Program-made: the position numbers and the translations under genes
Assembly (NCBI GenBank): GCA_020847175.1
Contig: JADLCM010000036.1
Span: 1-52,115 of the forward strand
Origin: Phycisphaerales bacterium
Lineage (GTDB): Bacteria > Planctomycetota > Phycisphaerae > Phycisphaerales > UBA1924
DNA: 52,115 bases
Direction: 5' to 3'
In this document: one piece after another, positions 28,076-38,823 of the stretch
Layout: each line of letters opens with the position of its first letter
How positions within the stretch are numbered: position 1 is the stretch's first letter
The notes under the pieces: model-generated
What the model was told of the DNA's origin: nothing
The model's database searches: none
What the model saw: the letters and a program-made list of their open reading frames with translations, nothing else

Positions 28076-29167
28076 TCACGGGCCGGCGCGCGGCGGGGCG
28101 GGACCGCTCCCGGGTTCGTTCGTGGCGCGGATGAACACGTCGAGCGCCTGCCCCGGAAGCAGCCGCGTCGCCCCGGCGTCCTCGCGGGGCAGCACCTCAA
28201 ACAGCACATCGATCACACGCGTGTCGATGAGTTCGGTGTTCGAGCCCGAAATCTGGTTCTTGCGCCGCGCGAATGGCTCGATCCGCACCATGCGCAGCGG
28301 CACCATCTCCGCGACAGGGCCGCGCACGCGGGCGACGGCCTCGGCCCCCTCACGCAGCAGGGGCATGTCTTCTTCGTCGACCTGGGCCCGTACGAACAGG
28401 CGGGAGAGGTCGGCGAGCACAAGAGGGGCGGGGTTGGCGCCGGGCGAGAGGTATTCACCCGGCTCGATGATGCGCCGGAGGACGGTGCCGTCGGCCAGGG
28501 CCCGGACCTTCAACTGCTCCAGGCGCATCTCGACGGCCCGCACGTTGGCGCGCAGGCGTTCGATCTCGGCCCGGGCCACGGTCTTGTCCGCCTCCCACGC
28601 TCCCGCCTCGATCCGCTCCAGTTCGGCCCTGGCGCCCTCGGCGACGGCCTTCGCCGCGTCGCGGGCCCAGCGCCGCTGCTCGACTTCTTCGGCGGTGGCG
28701 GCCCGCTTCTGTTCGGCCTCGATGGTGTTCTGGTACTTGCGTTCGGCGTCGGCGAGCCATGCTTCCGCTTCGGTGACCTTCGCCCGGGCGGGCACCAGGT
28801 CTTCGGCGCGGGGCATCGATTCGAGCCGCGCCAGGTCCGCCTCGGCCCGGGCCGTAGCGGCACGCGCCGAAACGAGATCCGCCTGGAGGTCGCGGTCGTC
28901 GAGCTCGAAGAGCACATCGCCCTCGTGCACGACCTGGGTCGGTTCAACCAGCACACGGACGACAAGCCCGGCCTGCGGCGCGCCCACCTCGACCTCGCGC
29001 GATGTGCCCTCGACGAATCCGAGCGCTGCGATGCCGCTCGGGTAGGGGTTGACCGAGGGCGGCTGCGCGGGCGGGGGGCTGGGCAACTTCTGCTTGCTCG
29101 TGGCCGCGACCCAGATTCCGGCCCCGAGTCCGACCAGGGCGAGGATGATGGTGATGGCGCGGATCAT
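28076..29167 (-). CDS. HlyD/DevB-like periplasmic adaptor of an ABC exporter
   Basis: This 363-residue membrane fusion protein has an N-terminal membrane anchor (residues 3-22), then a Pro-rich linker. A biotinyl-lipoyl half domain follows (VEVGAPQAGLVVRVLVEPTQVVHEGD). A long Ala/Glu/Arg-rich coiled-coil hairpin spans about residues 90-205. Then come the second half of the lipoyl domain and a beta-barrel (ADLSRLFVRAQVDEEDMPLL). It bridges the inner-membrane ABC transporter at 29164-31079 to the outer envelope. ATG at 29167 overlaps the ATPase stop (ATGA), so this is the third gene of a coupled operon. The cargo is unknown. No TolC-like gene is seen here. Confidence 0.9.
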   Translation of the reverse strand: MIRAITIILALVGLGAGIWVAATSKQKLPSPPPAQPPSVNPYPSGIAALGFVEGTSREVEVGAPQAGLVVRVLVEPTQVVHEGDVLFELDDRDLQADLVSARAATARAEADLARLESMPRAEDLVPARAKVTEAEAWLADAERKYQNTIEAEQKRAATAEEVEQRRWARDAAKAVAEGARAELERIEAGAWEADKTVARAEIERLRANVRAVEMRLEQLKVRALADGTVLRRIIEPGEYLSPGANPAPLVLADLSRLFVRAQVDEEDMPLLREGAEAVARVRGPVAEMVPLRMVRIEPFARRKNQISGSNTELIDTRVIDVLFEVLPREDAGATRLLPGQALDVFIRATNEPGSGPAPPRAGP

Positions 29168-29955
29168 GCGGACTCCGGGGGTTGGGGGTGATGACGGGCC
29201 TCGTGCATGATGTGCTCGGAGACATGCGACTTCAGGCGTCCGTCTTCCATCTCGTAGATGGTGTCGGCGTAGTGAAAAATGCGGGTGTCGTGCGTGACCA
29301 CGATCACGCACCGGTCCTGCCCGTTCGTTTCCGGGCGCGCGGCGCTGCGGATCAGGTCCATGACCGCCTGCCCGGTGGCGCTGTCCAGGCTTGCCGTCGG
29401 CTCGTCGCAGATCAGCAGGCGCGGCTCGGCCACCAGCGCCCGCGCGATCGCGACGCGCTGCTGCATTCCCCCTGAGAACTGGCTGGGCATGGCGTTGAGC
29501 CGATCCCCCAGCCCGACCTTCGAGAGCGACGCCGCGGCCCGGGCGAGCGCTTCCTTGGGGCGAACCCCCTGGATCAGGAGGGGAATCGAGGTGTTCTCGA
29601 GCACCGTGAGGGTGGGGATGAGATTGAACTGTTGAAAGATGAACCCGACGAGGCGTCCCCGGATGTGGGTGCGTTCGTTGGGACTGAGGGCCGTCCACTC
29701 GTGCCCCAGTACCTCGCAGGTGCCCTCGGTGGCGTCAAGCACGCCGGAGATGATGGAGACGAGCGTGGTCTTGCCGCACCCGCTGGGGCCGACGAGCATG
29801 GAGAGGCTGTTGGCGGGGATGTCAACATCAACGCCCCGGAGGGCGTGCACCGCGGCCTTGCCTTCGCCGTAGACGCGGGTGAGGCCCCGCACGCGGACGG
29901 CGGGGGAGCCGGCGCCCGCGCGGCCCACGAAGTCGCCGGTGACGACCTGGGTCAC
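29164..29955 (-). CDS. ABC exporter ATP-binding protein (MacB/DevA type)
   Basis: This 263-residue ATPase has Walker A GPSGCGKT, Q-loop FIFQQFNLIPTLTVLEN, signature FSGGMQQRVAIARAL, Walker B LLICDEPTASLD and the switch VVTHDTRI. The short Q-loop region with NLIPTLTV is typical of the LolD/MacB/DevA exporter group. It energises the FtsX-type permease upstream. GTG at 29955 overlaps the permease stop (GTGA). The C-terminal 25 residues are His-rich (HIMHEARHHPQ), an uncommon tail that could bind metal or simply be a spacer. Confidence 0.93.
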   Translation of the reverse strand: MTQVVTGDFVGRAGAGSPAVRVRGLTRVYGEGKAAVHALRGVDVDIPANSLSMLVGPSGCGKTTLVSIISGVLDATEGTCEVLGHEWTALSPNERTHIRGRLVGFIFQQFNLIPTLTVLENTSIPLLIQGVRPKEALARAAASLSKVGLGDRLNAMPSQFSGGMQQRVAIARALVAEPRLLICDEPTASLDSATGQAVMDLIRSAARPETNGQDRCVIVVTHDTRIFHYADTIYEMEDGRLKSHVSEHIMHEARHHPQPPESA

Positions 29956-31079
29956 TTGAACACCACCGCGGGCTCAAGCCGCATCACGCGCCGGATGCTC
30001 AGGAGGCTGCCGAGGCCCGTGCAGGCGAGCATCGAAAAGAGGGCGACGACCATGAGTTGCCAGGGAAAGAGGACGGAGAGTTCGGCCCCCGGGCGTCGGC
30101 CCGTGAGCGAGAACGCGCCCGCGAGACCGACGCCGATGCCGTAGCCGATGCACCCGACGACGAGCGCCTGGAGGAGCACCATGCCTACGAGACGCCGGTT
30201 GCGGGTGCCCATGGCCTTGAGCACGGCGAAGTGACGCAGGTTCTCCAGGGTGAACTGGTAAAAGACCGCGCCGACGACCGCGAGCCCGACCACGAACCCG
30301 AGGGCCACGGTGATGCCGAAGTTGATGCCGATGCCGGTCTGCGTGAGGATGAACCGGACCGTGCGCGCCGTGAACTGCTGCTGCGTGAGGGCGTCGAGGC
30401 CGGTGCGGGCCTTGATGCCCTCGGCGACGGCGGCCCGATCCGCGCCCTCTTTGGCCTTGACGAAGAAAAAACTGATCGCTTCGCGTCCGACGGGCGTGAA
30501 GCGGATGGCGTTGTCGATGGTGGTGTAGAAGATGGCGTTGGAGTCAAACCCCAGTTTGGCGCGCACGATGCCCACCACCCGGGCCCGCTTGTCATTGAGC
30601 CGCAGCACATCGCCGATCTTGAGCGGCCCGATGCGCTTGAGGGCCGAGGCTTCGACCATGATCGCATCGGGCGCGCGCAGGTCGTCGAGCCGGCCTTCGA
30701 GAATCTCCGGGGGCTGGCCGATCATGGTCGAGCGGCTGATGCCGATGATCTGCGCGGTCTTGTAGCTGCCGTTCGGCAGATCGACGTTGCCCCGGCTGGT
30801 GAAGAAGGGCTCCGCCCAGGCGACGCCCGCGACGGAGCGCACCCGGGCCAGGTCGCGCTCGGCGAGGGGGCGGATGTCGCCGACGTATTCGGTGTGCGGA
30901 TCGACGACCCAGAAGTCGGGCTGCGCGGTGTTCTGGAGGGGCCCGGTCGAGCGCTTGACCAGGCCGAGGAAGATCGCCCCCTGCTGCGCGATCAGGAGCA
31001 CGGCGAAACTGAGCCCGACCACGAGGCTCAGGTACTTGCCCTTGTCTCCGAAAAGCATCTTGAGCGCGATACGGTTCAT
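29952..31079 (-). CDS. FtsX-like ABC exporter permease (DevC/MacB type)
   Basis: This 375-residue protein has the FtsX topology: one N-terminal transmembrane helix (YLSLVVGLSFAVLLIAQQGA), a periplasmic domain of about 220 residues, then three helices (ITVALGFVVGLAVVGAVF, LLQALVVGCIGYGIGVGL, QLMVVALFSMLACTGLG). ENLRHFAVLKAMGTRNRRL is the conserved cytoplasmic coupling segment. It forms a type VII-like mechanotransmitting exporter with the downstream ATPase and adaptor, in the order permease, ATPase, adaptor. The gene is divergent from typA with 126 bases between starts. Confidence 0.92.
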   Translation of the reverse strand: MNRIALKMLFGDKGKYLSLVVGLSFAVLLIAQQGAIFLGLVKRSTGPLQNTAQPDFWVVDPHTEYVGDIRPLAERDLARVRSVAGVAWAEPFFTSRGNVDLPNGSYKTAQIIGISRSTMIGQPPEILEGRLDDLRAPDAIMVEASALKRIGPLKIGDVLRLNDKRARVVGIVRAKLGFDSNAIFYTTIDNAIRFTPVGREAISFFFVKAKEGADRAAVAEGIKARTGLDALTQQQFTARTVRFILTQTGIGINFGITVALGFVVGLAVVGAVFYQFTLENLRHFAVLKAMGTRNRRLVGMVLLQALVVGCIGYGIGVGLAGAFSLTGRRPGAELSVLFPWQLMVVALFSMLACTGLGSLLSIRRVMRLEPAVVFK

Positions 31080-31205
31080 GCGTGGGGGGTCGCGGGGGAG
31101 GATAGGCCGGGATGGAGCGGACGCGGGAGAAACGCCGACGAGCGTGCTACGCTTTGCGTGCACCGTGCCGGTGCGAATCCCAAGCCTTTGGGTTGGAGTC
31201 ACAGG

Positions 31206-33116
<1,911 letters not shown>

Positions 33117-33168
33117 CTGGAGATGACCCCTTCAGTCGTCCGGGGCGTCGGCACCCGCGGACACAAGA

Positions 33169-33924
33169 TCAGAGCACGAGTCGATGCGGGCGGTCGGAGC
33201 CCAAGAGCTCAATGCGGCGCGGCATCCATCGCTCGTTCGTGCCCCTCCGCAGTTGGAGCCGGACAAGGCCCCTCGCGCCGGACTCGAACCTGACCGGGAG
33301 CTCTACCCAAACGAAATCGTCCCGGGCCGATCCCTCGTCAGGGGACCGGGCCGGCTGGCCGGCACCGTCAAACATCGAAAGCACGCCCGCCAAAGGGCTA
33401 TTGACTGCGCCGGGACTGGGCGTGGGGCCGATCCAACCTCTCGTGGAATCGACATCCACCGCCGCGAATTGCGACCCCGAGTCGGCGCAGCGATCCCAGT
33501 ACCACGCCACCCGCTGCTCGTCCGTCCACGTCGTCCACTCTGCGGGTCGGTCTTCTGCGGGTGTGACTTCGAGCAGTTGCTCGGCAAGGGCTGGCCCAGC
33601 ACCGTTGAGTGATCCTCCCGCCTCCCGGATGGCGCTCTCATATTCGACAAGATCGCACACCATCAACGCCGGAAGCAGGATCGAGCAAGCCTTTCCGGCC
33701 TCGTGTGCGGCAGCGGCCGACATCCCATCACGCATCCATGCCTCGGACGCCGCGTTGACGATCTCTTCCGCAATGCGCGCGGCGTTCGAGTCATCGATGG
33801 CGTCGGGCGTGAGCAGGACGGGCGGCGATGCGGGCCGGGGAGCATCGCCCGACCACGAATACATGATTGCGCACAACACCCCCAGAGACACGCAACCGCT
33901 CACAATCATCCAAGTGTTTCGCAT
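33169..33924 (-). CDS. Locus A: membrane-anchored protein of unknown function
   Basis: This 251-residue protein has one N-terminal hydrophobic segment (WMIVSGCVSLGVLCAIMYSW) and an extracytoplasmic domain with Trp-rich WTTWTDEQRVAWYWDRC. Its last part, ARGLVRLQLRRGTNERWMPR, aligns with VRAPVLLEFYQDGASDTWWI at the end of the locus B counterpart (42602-42776), suggesting a shared beta domain. No family is recognised. ATG at 33924 is chosen because it starts the membrane segment; an open frame upstream runs through the neighbouring gene. It is the last of four genes in locus A, 25 bases after the Cys-rich peptide gene. Confidence 0.72.
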   Translation of the reverse strand: MRNTWMIVSGCVSLGVLCAIMYSWSGDAPRPASPPVLLTPDAIDDSNAARIAEEIVNAASEAWMRDGMSAAAAHEAGKACSILLPALMVCDLVEYESAIREAGGSLNGAGPALAEQLLEVTPAEDRPAEWTTWTDEQRVAWYWDRCADSGSQFAAVDVDSTRGWIGPTPSPGAVNSPLAGVLSMFDGAGQPARSPDEGSARDDFVWVELPVRFESGARGLVRLQLRRGTNERWMPRRIELLGSDRPHRLVL

Positions 33925-33949
33925 GTCCGGAACCCTTGTTTCTTGCCAA

Positions 33950-34255
33950 TCACTGCTCCGTGACGCAGCGCGCGAACGGCAGGTTCGTCTGAGGGTCAAC
34001 GCCAGTCTGGCAAGTCTGGGCTTGCGAACAACACGCCCCGACATATTGGCTGGTCGTGCAGTTCGCGTACGTGCAGCAATACTCCGTTGGGCGAGCTTGG
34101 CACGTGTGACTCCCCAGAAAAACGGGAGGTTCGCCGGTGCAATAGATCGTGCAGGTTTGGATTGGAGGGTCTTCCGATTGAGCCAAAGCGACCGCAACGA
34201 TGCCGAACACGCCCGCACATGCAGCCGTCGCGGTGGTCATCCGAGTCTTCTTCAT
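33950..34255 (-). CDS. Locus A: secreted ten-cysteine peptide
   Basis: This 101-residue precursor has a signal peptide with probable cleavage after ALA in AVALAQ. The mature peptide of about 75 residues contains ten cysteines in the pattern C-x3-C-x12-C-x7-CC-x4-C-x8-CC-x5-C-x14-C. The locus B peptide at 41481 also has ten, with the same C-x7-CC and CC-x5-C elements. Five disulfides are possible. No antimicrobial or toxin family is recognised. Its ATG overlaps the stop of the MauE-like gene (ATGA), so it is coupled to it. It is probably the secreted cargo or structural product of locus A; that is inference. Confidence 0.8.
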   Translation of the reverse strand: MKKTRMTTATAACAGVFGIVAVALAQSEDPPIQTCTIYCTGEPPVFLGSHTCQARPTEYCCTYANCTTSQYVGACCSQAQTCQTGVDPQTNLPFARCVTEQ

Positions 34256-34731
34256 GAAACACCTCCTGGCGAGTGAGTTCGATCACGACTTCTCAGATGC
34301 TCGGCGGCGAGCGCCAAGGTGATGACGATTGTGATGAGTCCGTTCCGAAAAAGCATGGCCCGCGGAGTCTCGGGGGTGCGCCGGCCGAAACAGCCACAAG
34401 GGTCGCGATAGCCAGCGCTATGGGCGACAAACCCCAGGATCGTGAGCGAGGTGATGGCGAGAAACGTCACACGCAACGCGCTGCGTCGTCCCCGCAGCGA
34501 AAGCAGCCACGCACCCAGCGTCCATTCAGCCAAAACCAGAATCGGAACCCCGCTGCGGCACACCGGTTGCCCAAAAACCGACCGGCACGCGTCGTTCACC
34601 GGCCCGGGAACTTGGGCCTTGCTCGCGGCCGACCAGAGAAAGAGTGTCGCAAGAAAGACTTGAGCGGCGCAACCAATCAGCTCGACAATCTCAATGCGAC
34701 CGTTCGACTTGAGCGGGAAAGAGAACCGCAT
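34252..34731 (-). CDS. Locus A: MauE/DoxX-like redox membrane protein
   Basis: This 159-residue protein has four hydrophobic segments, near residues 18-36, 63-80, 87-108 and 128-145. It carries the MauE-family signature CGCFG with Cys112 and Cys114, following the third helix. A second cysteine pair lies in a loop (Cys49, Cys58). MauE and related proteins are linked to thiol-disulfide handling in the envelope, for example during maturation of methylamine dehydrogenase. Here it sits between a pseudopilin and a ten-cysteine peptide, which suggests disulfide formation in the peptide. ATG at 34731 overlaps the pseudopilin stop (TAATG). Confidence 0.82.
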   Translation of the reverse strand: MRFSFPLKSNGRIEIVELIGCAAQVFLATLFLWSAASKAQVPGPVNDACRSVFGQPVCRSGVPILVLAEWTLGAWLLSLRGRRSALRVTFLAITSLTILGFVAHSAGYRDPCGCFGRRTPETPRAMLFRNGLITIVITLALAAEHLRSRDRTHSPGGVS

Positions 34732-35522
34732 TAGAAGTCACTCCCCGCAAGGCCCAAAGCCGTCTTGTTGAAACCACCCCGCGGGTCAGGGTCAAATCGA
34801 TTCGCGACGCCTGCGTTCGCGGAGCGAAAGTCAACCAAAGCGGCATGTCCGTCTCCAAAGGCCACTGGCGCGATCGCATCCCTCGAGGTGATGGTGGCCT
34901 CGGCGACCAGCGACCGATGAACTCGAATCGTCTCGAACAGAATGGCCTTGGAGGACGGGAACGTGATCCCGTCGAGCGGTTGCGTTCGGAGCTGGCCAGT
35001 GGATTGGCTTGCACCCGAACGCCAGAACGCGGGAGGGGCCAGCGTTGCATTGGTCAAGCAATACGTCGACTCACTGACTTCGATTCCGCACGCCACCCCG
35101 CACGACGGTGGCACGCAAACGAGGCCACTTTCGTCCGAGCCCGTGCCCAGGCTTGGACACGTAAGTGTTGCAAGACTGCGTCGCTCGAATAGTTCAATCG
35201 CACGCACCCAGAGACGGCCTTGACCGAAATACACGATCGACATCGATTCACTGGGTCGACACCCTTGAATATGTGCCATCGGGAATGCTTGATTCCGGCT
35301 TGCCTCTTCGGTGTAAGGGAAAGTCGGCGGCAGTTCTCGATTCGCGGCCGAGAAGATGGTGACGAGTTTCAAAGCATCACCGATCTGCCGTGTGCACGCG
35401 CTCTCGCGTTGCGCCAATCGCGCGCCCGCGATTGCCGGCAGCGACAGCGCCACGATCAGCGATGTGATCGCGAAAACGAAGAGCAACTCGATCAGCGAGA
35501 ATCCGCGGGCACCGGAAATCAT
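34731..35522 (-). CDS. Locus A: type II pseudopilin
   Basis: This 263-residue protein starts MISGARG followed by FSLIELLFVFAITSLIVAL, a prepilin peptidase site (cut after Gly7, Phe8 first, Glu12 at +5) and hydrophobic helix. The rest is a globular domain with Cys residues, and VAFGDGHAALVDF near the end is the GDG motif common in planctomycete pseudopilins. ATG at 35522 has GGAG six bases upstream; earlier in-frame Met codons would place extra residues before the cleavage site. It is the first gene of locus A, coupled by TAATG to the MauE-like gene. A role in a type II secretion-like pseudopilus is inferred. Confidence 0.88.
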   Translation of the reverse strand: MISGARGFSLIELLFVFAITSLIVALSLPAIAGARLAQRESACTRQIGDALKLVTIFSAANRELPPTFPYTEEASRNQAFPMAHIQGCRPSESMSIVYFGQGRLWVRAIELFERRSLATLTCPSLGTGSDESGLVCVPPSCGVACGIEVSESTYCLTNATLAPPAFWRSGASQSTGQLRTQPLDGITFPSSKAILFETIRVHRSLVAEATITSRDAIAPVAFGDGHAALVDFRSANAGVANRFDPDPRGGFNKTALGLAGSDF

Positions 35523-35557
35523 TCGACACTCCAGGCACATGAACGGACTGTTCCAGT

Positions 35558-35586
35558 AGGCTACCAAACGAGCTTTATCAGATCAA
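35558..35586 (-). promoter_or_regulatory. Candidate promoter of locus A
   Basis: On the minus strand, TTGATC (35586-35581) and TAGCCT (35563-35558) are 17 bases apart and lie about 36 bases before the pseudopilin ATG. The -10 match is modest. The spacer is unusually AT-rich for this genome. Confidence 0.5.
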
Positions 35587-35775
35587 CATCGGTGCGACGC
35601 GGGGGCGCGCCTCTCGGTGGTGCATCCCCAGGCAGTCATCGCGGACGGTCCGATGCCCGTCACCACATGGGAGGTCCTGGCCTGAGCGCGTGGAATCGAG
35701 TGGTCGTACGCAAGACCGCCCGTATCTGCTTGCGGCCGAATCCCTTGCGGCGGTCATACACATCGCCCTTTGGGC

Positions 35776-35804
35776 TTGACAGTCTCGTCCCAAGGCGTTA
35801 TTCT
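35776..35804 (+). promoter_or_regulatory. Promoter of the cobalamin riboswitch operon
   Basis: TTGACA (35776-35781) and TATTCT (35799-35804) are separated by 17 bases, close to the sigma70 consensus. Transcription would begin near 35811, exactly at the first conserved base of the riboswitch. Confidence 0.8.
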
Positions 35805-35810
35805 GCCCTC

Positions 35811-36050
35811 GCTCAAGGTGCCCCGGATGGTCCGGGGTGAAAAGGGAAGTGTGGTGCAAGACCACCGCGGACGCGCCGCCGTAACGGGTGTATGAAGCGA
35901 TCCACCGGGGCCCCGGAAAGAAAGGCCCCAGCCACTGCGGACCTCCCCCAAGGAGACTCTGCGGGAAGGCGGATCGCCGAGCCCGAAGCCGGAAGACCTG
36001 CCCTGAGCATTGTCGGTCGGCCCTCGCGATATGGGCGCCGTCGGCAGGTC
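35811..36050 (+). promoter_or_regulatory. Cobalamin riboswitch
   Basis: The RNA shows the conserved order of the cobalamin aptamer. AAGGTGCC is at 35815-35822 and GTGAAAAGGGAAG at 35837. The junction GACGCGCCGCCGTAACG follows, with GCCACTG at 35931-35937 and the B12 box AGCCGGAAGACCTGCC at 35987-36002. GGCAGGTC at 36043-36050 can pair with GACCTGCC of the B12 box (35995-36002), a plausible switching helix. By family knowledge, adenosyl- or methylcobalamin binding represses expression. It controls the surface-protein operon from 36165. The aptamer core is 35811-36002; the remainder is the proposed expression platform. Confidence 0.93.
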
Positions 36051-36164
36051 CGTGCGCGTTCCCCGCGCGGCTCCTCCCCGGCACAACCCGCGAAGCCCGG
36101 CCAAGGCTCGGGAATCGTTCCGCGCGAAACGGAACGGGCAGGCGCTGTTGCGCCAGCGGGGTAG

Positions 36165-37040
36165 GTGGTGAAGCGTTCTTCCAGTCGGCGTGTGTCCGAT
36201 CGATCTTCCGCTCTCGTGGGGCTCGCCGCAGGTCGCTGCGCGGCCGTCGTTGCGGGTGCCCTCGCAAGCCTCTTCGGGGCGAGCGAGGTGTCGGCGAGCA
36301 CGGGCGCAGCCGTGGTTTCCTATTCCCCGGGAACCACGGCCAACCCGCTCTACAGCGACCCGGAGGCGGCGCTCGGGCTCCCCGAGCGTTTCACGGGCGA
36401 GGGTGTCTTTCCGAGCGTGGTTTCGCCCTTCAGCCCGCCCTACGGCGAAGACGAGCTGGTGTCGATCGGCGAGGGCGGGCACCTCACGCTGGAACTCACC
36501 AAGCCCGCACGCAACCGCGCCTCGAATGCCTTCGGGGTCGATCTGATCCTCTTCGGTTCTGGCGGGTTCATTGACCGTTCGTACCCGTCCGGCATCACCT
36601 TGCCGAGCGCGGCAAAGTTGAGCGACGATGCGCTCGAAGTCTGGGTGAGTTCCGATGGTTCGCACTTCGAGCCGCTGGGCGAGTTTCGCGATGCCCGCTT
36701 CCCCACACTCGGTTTTCTCGATTCCGGGCCGTATGACCTGGTGCCGGGGGCCGTGCCTGCCGACGCTTTTCTGCCCGTGAACCCGGCCCTGGTTCAGTCG
36801 GACTTCGCGTCGAAGACCCTGGGGGACATCGTGGGCATGTACGCCGGCAGCGCCGGGGGCACGCCCGTCGATATCTCGGCCTCGGGCCTCTCGACGGTGC
36901 GGTTTGTGCGGTTCTCGCTCGCCGATGACGGCGATGCAGGCACGAACCTCAAGGCGGAAATCGACGCGGTTACGGTTGTTCCGGCCCCGGGCGCGGGGCT
37001 CGGGCTGCTCATTCTTGCCTTCGGCAGGCGCCGCCGCTGA
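36165..37040 (+). CDS. PEP-CTERM-like surface protein under a cobalamin riboswitch
   Basis: This 291-residue protein has a long, basic signal peptide (cleavage near SEVSA) and a beta-rich domain starting AVVSYSPGT. Motifs include SDPEAALGLPERFTG, VDLILFGSGGF, DALEVWVSSDGSHFEPLG and TVRFVRFSLADDGD. The tail is VPAPGAG, a short hydrophobic run and GRRRR, a PEP-CTERM-like sorting signal. The discoidin-like phrase ALEVWVSSDGSHFEPLG is typical of cell-surface domains. No transporter or enzyme motif is seen. Start GTG at 36165 or 36168 is preceded by GGGGTAGG. Its position directly behind the riboswitch suggests that it binds or helps acquire cobalamin, but nothing in the sequence proves that. Confidence 0.85.
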   Translation: MVKRSSSRRVSDRSSALVGLAAGRCAAVVAGALASLFGASEVSASTGAAVVSYSPGTTANPLYSDPEAALGLPERFTGEGVFPSVVSPFSPPYGEDELVSIGEGGHLTLELTKPARNRASNAFGVDLILFGSGGFIDRSYPSGITLPSAAKLSDDALEVWVSSDGSHFEPLGEFRDARFPTLGFLDSGPYDLVPGAVPADAFLPVNPALVQSDFASKTLGDIVGMYAGSAGGTPVDISASGLSTVRFVRFSLADDGDAGTNLKAEIDAVTVVPAPGAGLGLLILAFGRRRR

Positions 37041-37254
37041 AGGATGGAGAGATCGCCTTCCGGCGTCGAGAGGTGCCGGAGGGGCGCTTGATGAGAGAGG
37101 CTCCGGTCAGGCGGGGGGTACCCGGGTTCGATCGGAGGGGATGTCTCGGCGGGCGCGGGCGGCGCGGCGGGAACAGCGCGCCGCTCCGCCTCCGAGGCGC
37201 GATGGAGGCGACAGGAAGCGCCGCGGTGGGCTCCGCGGCACTTCGGGACGTGGA

Positions 37255-38823
37255 ATGAGCCGGTGTGTGTTCAACCAGGTGCTCGTCCTCTTCGCGGTCG
37301 CGTTCTGCGCTGGTTCCGCCCTCGCGCAGGCCGAGTGGCCCACCCTGGCGGGTTCGAGTTCTCGCGCCGGGACGGGCACGTTCTTTCCGCCGAGCCTCGC
37401 CGCCCCGCGCTGGATCGCGACGCACGACCTTCTGAATCGCCCCATCACGTTCGATCATCACGCCGGCCCGGTGGCTTCGGGCGATCGGGTGATCGCGGTG
37501 GGGCGGGTCGCCGGGCAGGACCACCTCCTCGCCTTCGACTGGTGGACCGGCGGGTGCCTCTGGGCGACGCCGATCCCGTCCCGCGCGTTCAACTCGTGGT
37601 CAACCCCGGCGGTCGACGCCGCGAACGGCACGGTGCTGGTCGCGAGCGGGGCAGCCCTGAGCGCATTCAACCTCGCCGACGGCTCATTCAGTTGGCGCAC
37701 TGACTTCTTCCTGGACGTGGGCAACGCCTCCCCATGCGTCACGGGCGACCTCGGGCCGCGAGACCGGGTTCTCATCACCGACTATGACCCCTTCGGCGAG
37801 GGGGCGTCGCTGTATTGCATCAACGTCGATCCGTGGGATCCGGTGCTCAACCCGTGGAAGCCCGGCGAGATCGTCTGGCAGGCACCCATCGGGAGCGCCA
37901 GCGGCGCGACGCCCGCGTACTCGGACGGACGGGCCTACGTCGCCGTCGCGGGCGAGTTTTCGATCGGTCCCGGACGCATCCACGCCTTCGTCGTCGATCA
38001 ATCCGCCCCGGCCAAGCCCGAGTGGACCTTCGTCAACTGCCAACCCTCCGGCTTCTACGGCGGAGTGAGCGTCTGCGACGGGCCCGCAGGCCCGCGCGTC
38101 TACGCGGCCTCGTACGAGTTCTTCGGGGGCATCCATTCGGCCAATATGGTCAAGCTCGACGGAGCGACCGGCGACCTGCTCTGGAGCGTGCCCTGCGGGC
38201 GAACCAGTTCAGTTCCCGTGGTGCTCGCCGATGGTCGCATCGTGCTCAGTTCCGGGGTGCTGGGCTTCGGGTCCGCCCCGGAGGTGGCTTTCTTCTCTGA
38301 TCTTGGTTCCCACGCGATGCGCCTCTGGTCCACGGCGCTGGACACCTGGATTGACGTGGACCAGGACGGTCGCCTCGACATCGGCGAGTTCATGCTCGCG
38401 GGCGGATTCTCAACACAGCCCATCGTCACACGCGGGCGCATCGTGGTGGGGTCGCCGCCCCAGAACGCCTCGCTGTCGAGCGCTTATGACGCGCTGTGGG
38501 TGATGAACTATCTCCAGTTTCCCTGGTCCAACCTCTTTCTCGTTGACTTCACTTTCGAGGGGGGGAACTCCGCCGCCATGGCCGACGGCAGCCTTTACAC
38601 GATCTTTCCAGGGGGCCTCAGCGCCTTCGGCGGGCCGCTCTCTCGCTTTGATGTCAATGGCGACGGCGTCGTCGATATCGAAGACCTCTATGCGTGGTTC
38701 GCCGGGCAAGGGATGTTGGACGTGGACGGGGACGGGGATGTGGACCTCGACGACGCCGCCGCGCTCGAGGCCTTCCTCCGCGGCGACGGGCCCGATGAAC
38801 GGGGGGGAGGCCCCAAGTCGTGA
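37255..38823 (+). CDS. Secreted PQQ-like beta-propeller protein with dockerin-like tail
   Basis: This 522-residue exported protein has a signal peptide ending near SALAQA. A propeller follows whose blades carry PQQ/quinoprotein-like repeats ([55 protein letters not shown]). The C-terminus has two EF-hand-like dockerin motifs, [13 protein letters not shown] and [13 protein letters not shown]. No PQQ-dependent catalytic residues were identified, so binding is more likely than dehydrogenase activity. ATG at 37255 gives a clean signal peptide; 217 bases without a clear gene separate it from the previous gene. Bacteroides BtuG, a surface B12-binding protein, is also a beta-propeller, which makes cobalamin binding a reasonable hypothesis. 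The GTGA overlap couples it to the next gene. Confidence 0.87.
   Translation: MSRCVFNQVLVLFAVAFCAGSALAQAEWPTLAGSSSRAGTGTFFPPSLAAPRWIATHDLLNRPITFDHHAGPVASGDRVIAVGRVAGQDHLLAFDWWTGGCLWATPIPSRAFNSWSTPAVDAANGTVLVASGAALSAFNLADGSFSWRTDFFLDVGNASPCVTGDLGPRDRVLITDYDPFGEGASLYCINVDPWDPVLNPWKPGEIVWQAPIGSASGATPAYSDGRAYVAVAGEFSIGPGRIHAFVVDQSAPAKPEWTFVNCQPSGFYGGVSVCDGPAGPRVYAASYEFFGGIHSANMVKLDGATGDLLWSVPCGRTSSVPVVLADGRIVLSSGVLGFGSAPEVAFFSDLGSHAMRLWSTALDTWIDVDQDGRLDIGEFMLAGGFSTQPIVTRGRIVVGSPPQNASLSSAYDALWVMNYLQFPWSNLFLVDFTFEGGNSAAMADGSLYTIFPGGLSAFGGPLSRFDVNGDGVVDIEDLYAWFAGQGMLDVDGDGDVDLDDAAALEAFLRGDGPDERGGGPKS

Noticed and set aside
30057..31205. N-terminal extension of typA by about 380 residues
   Set aside because: The frame is open but antisense to the ABC permease. 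The TypA N-terminus and ribosome site are at 31206.
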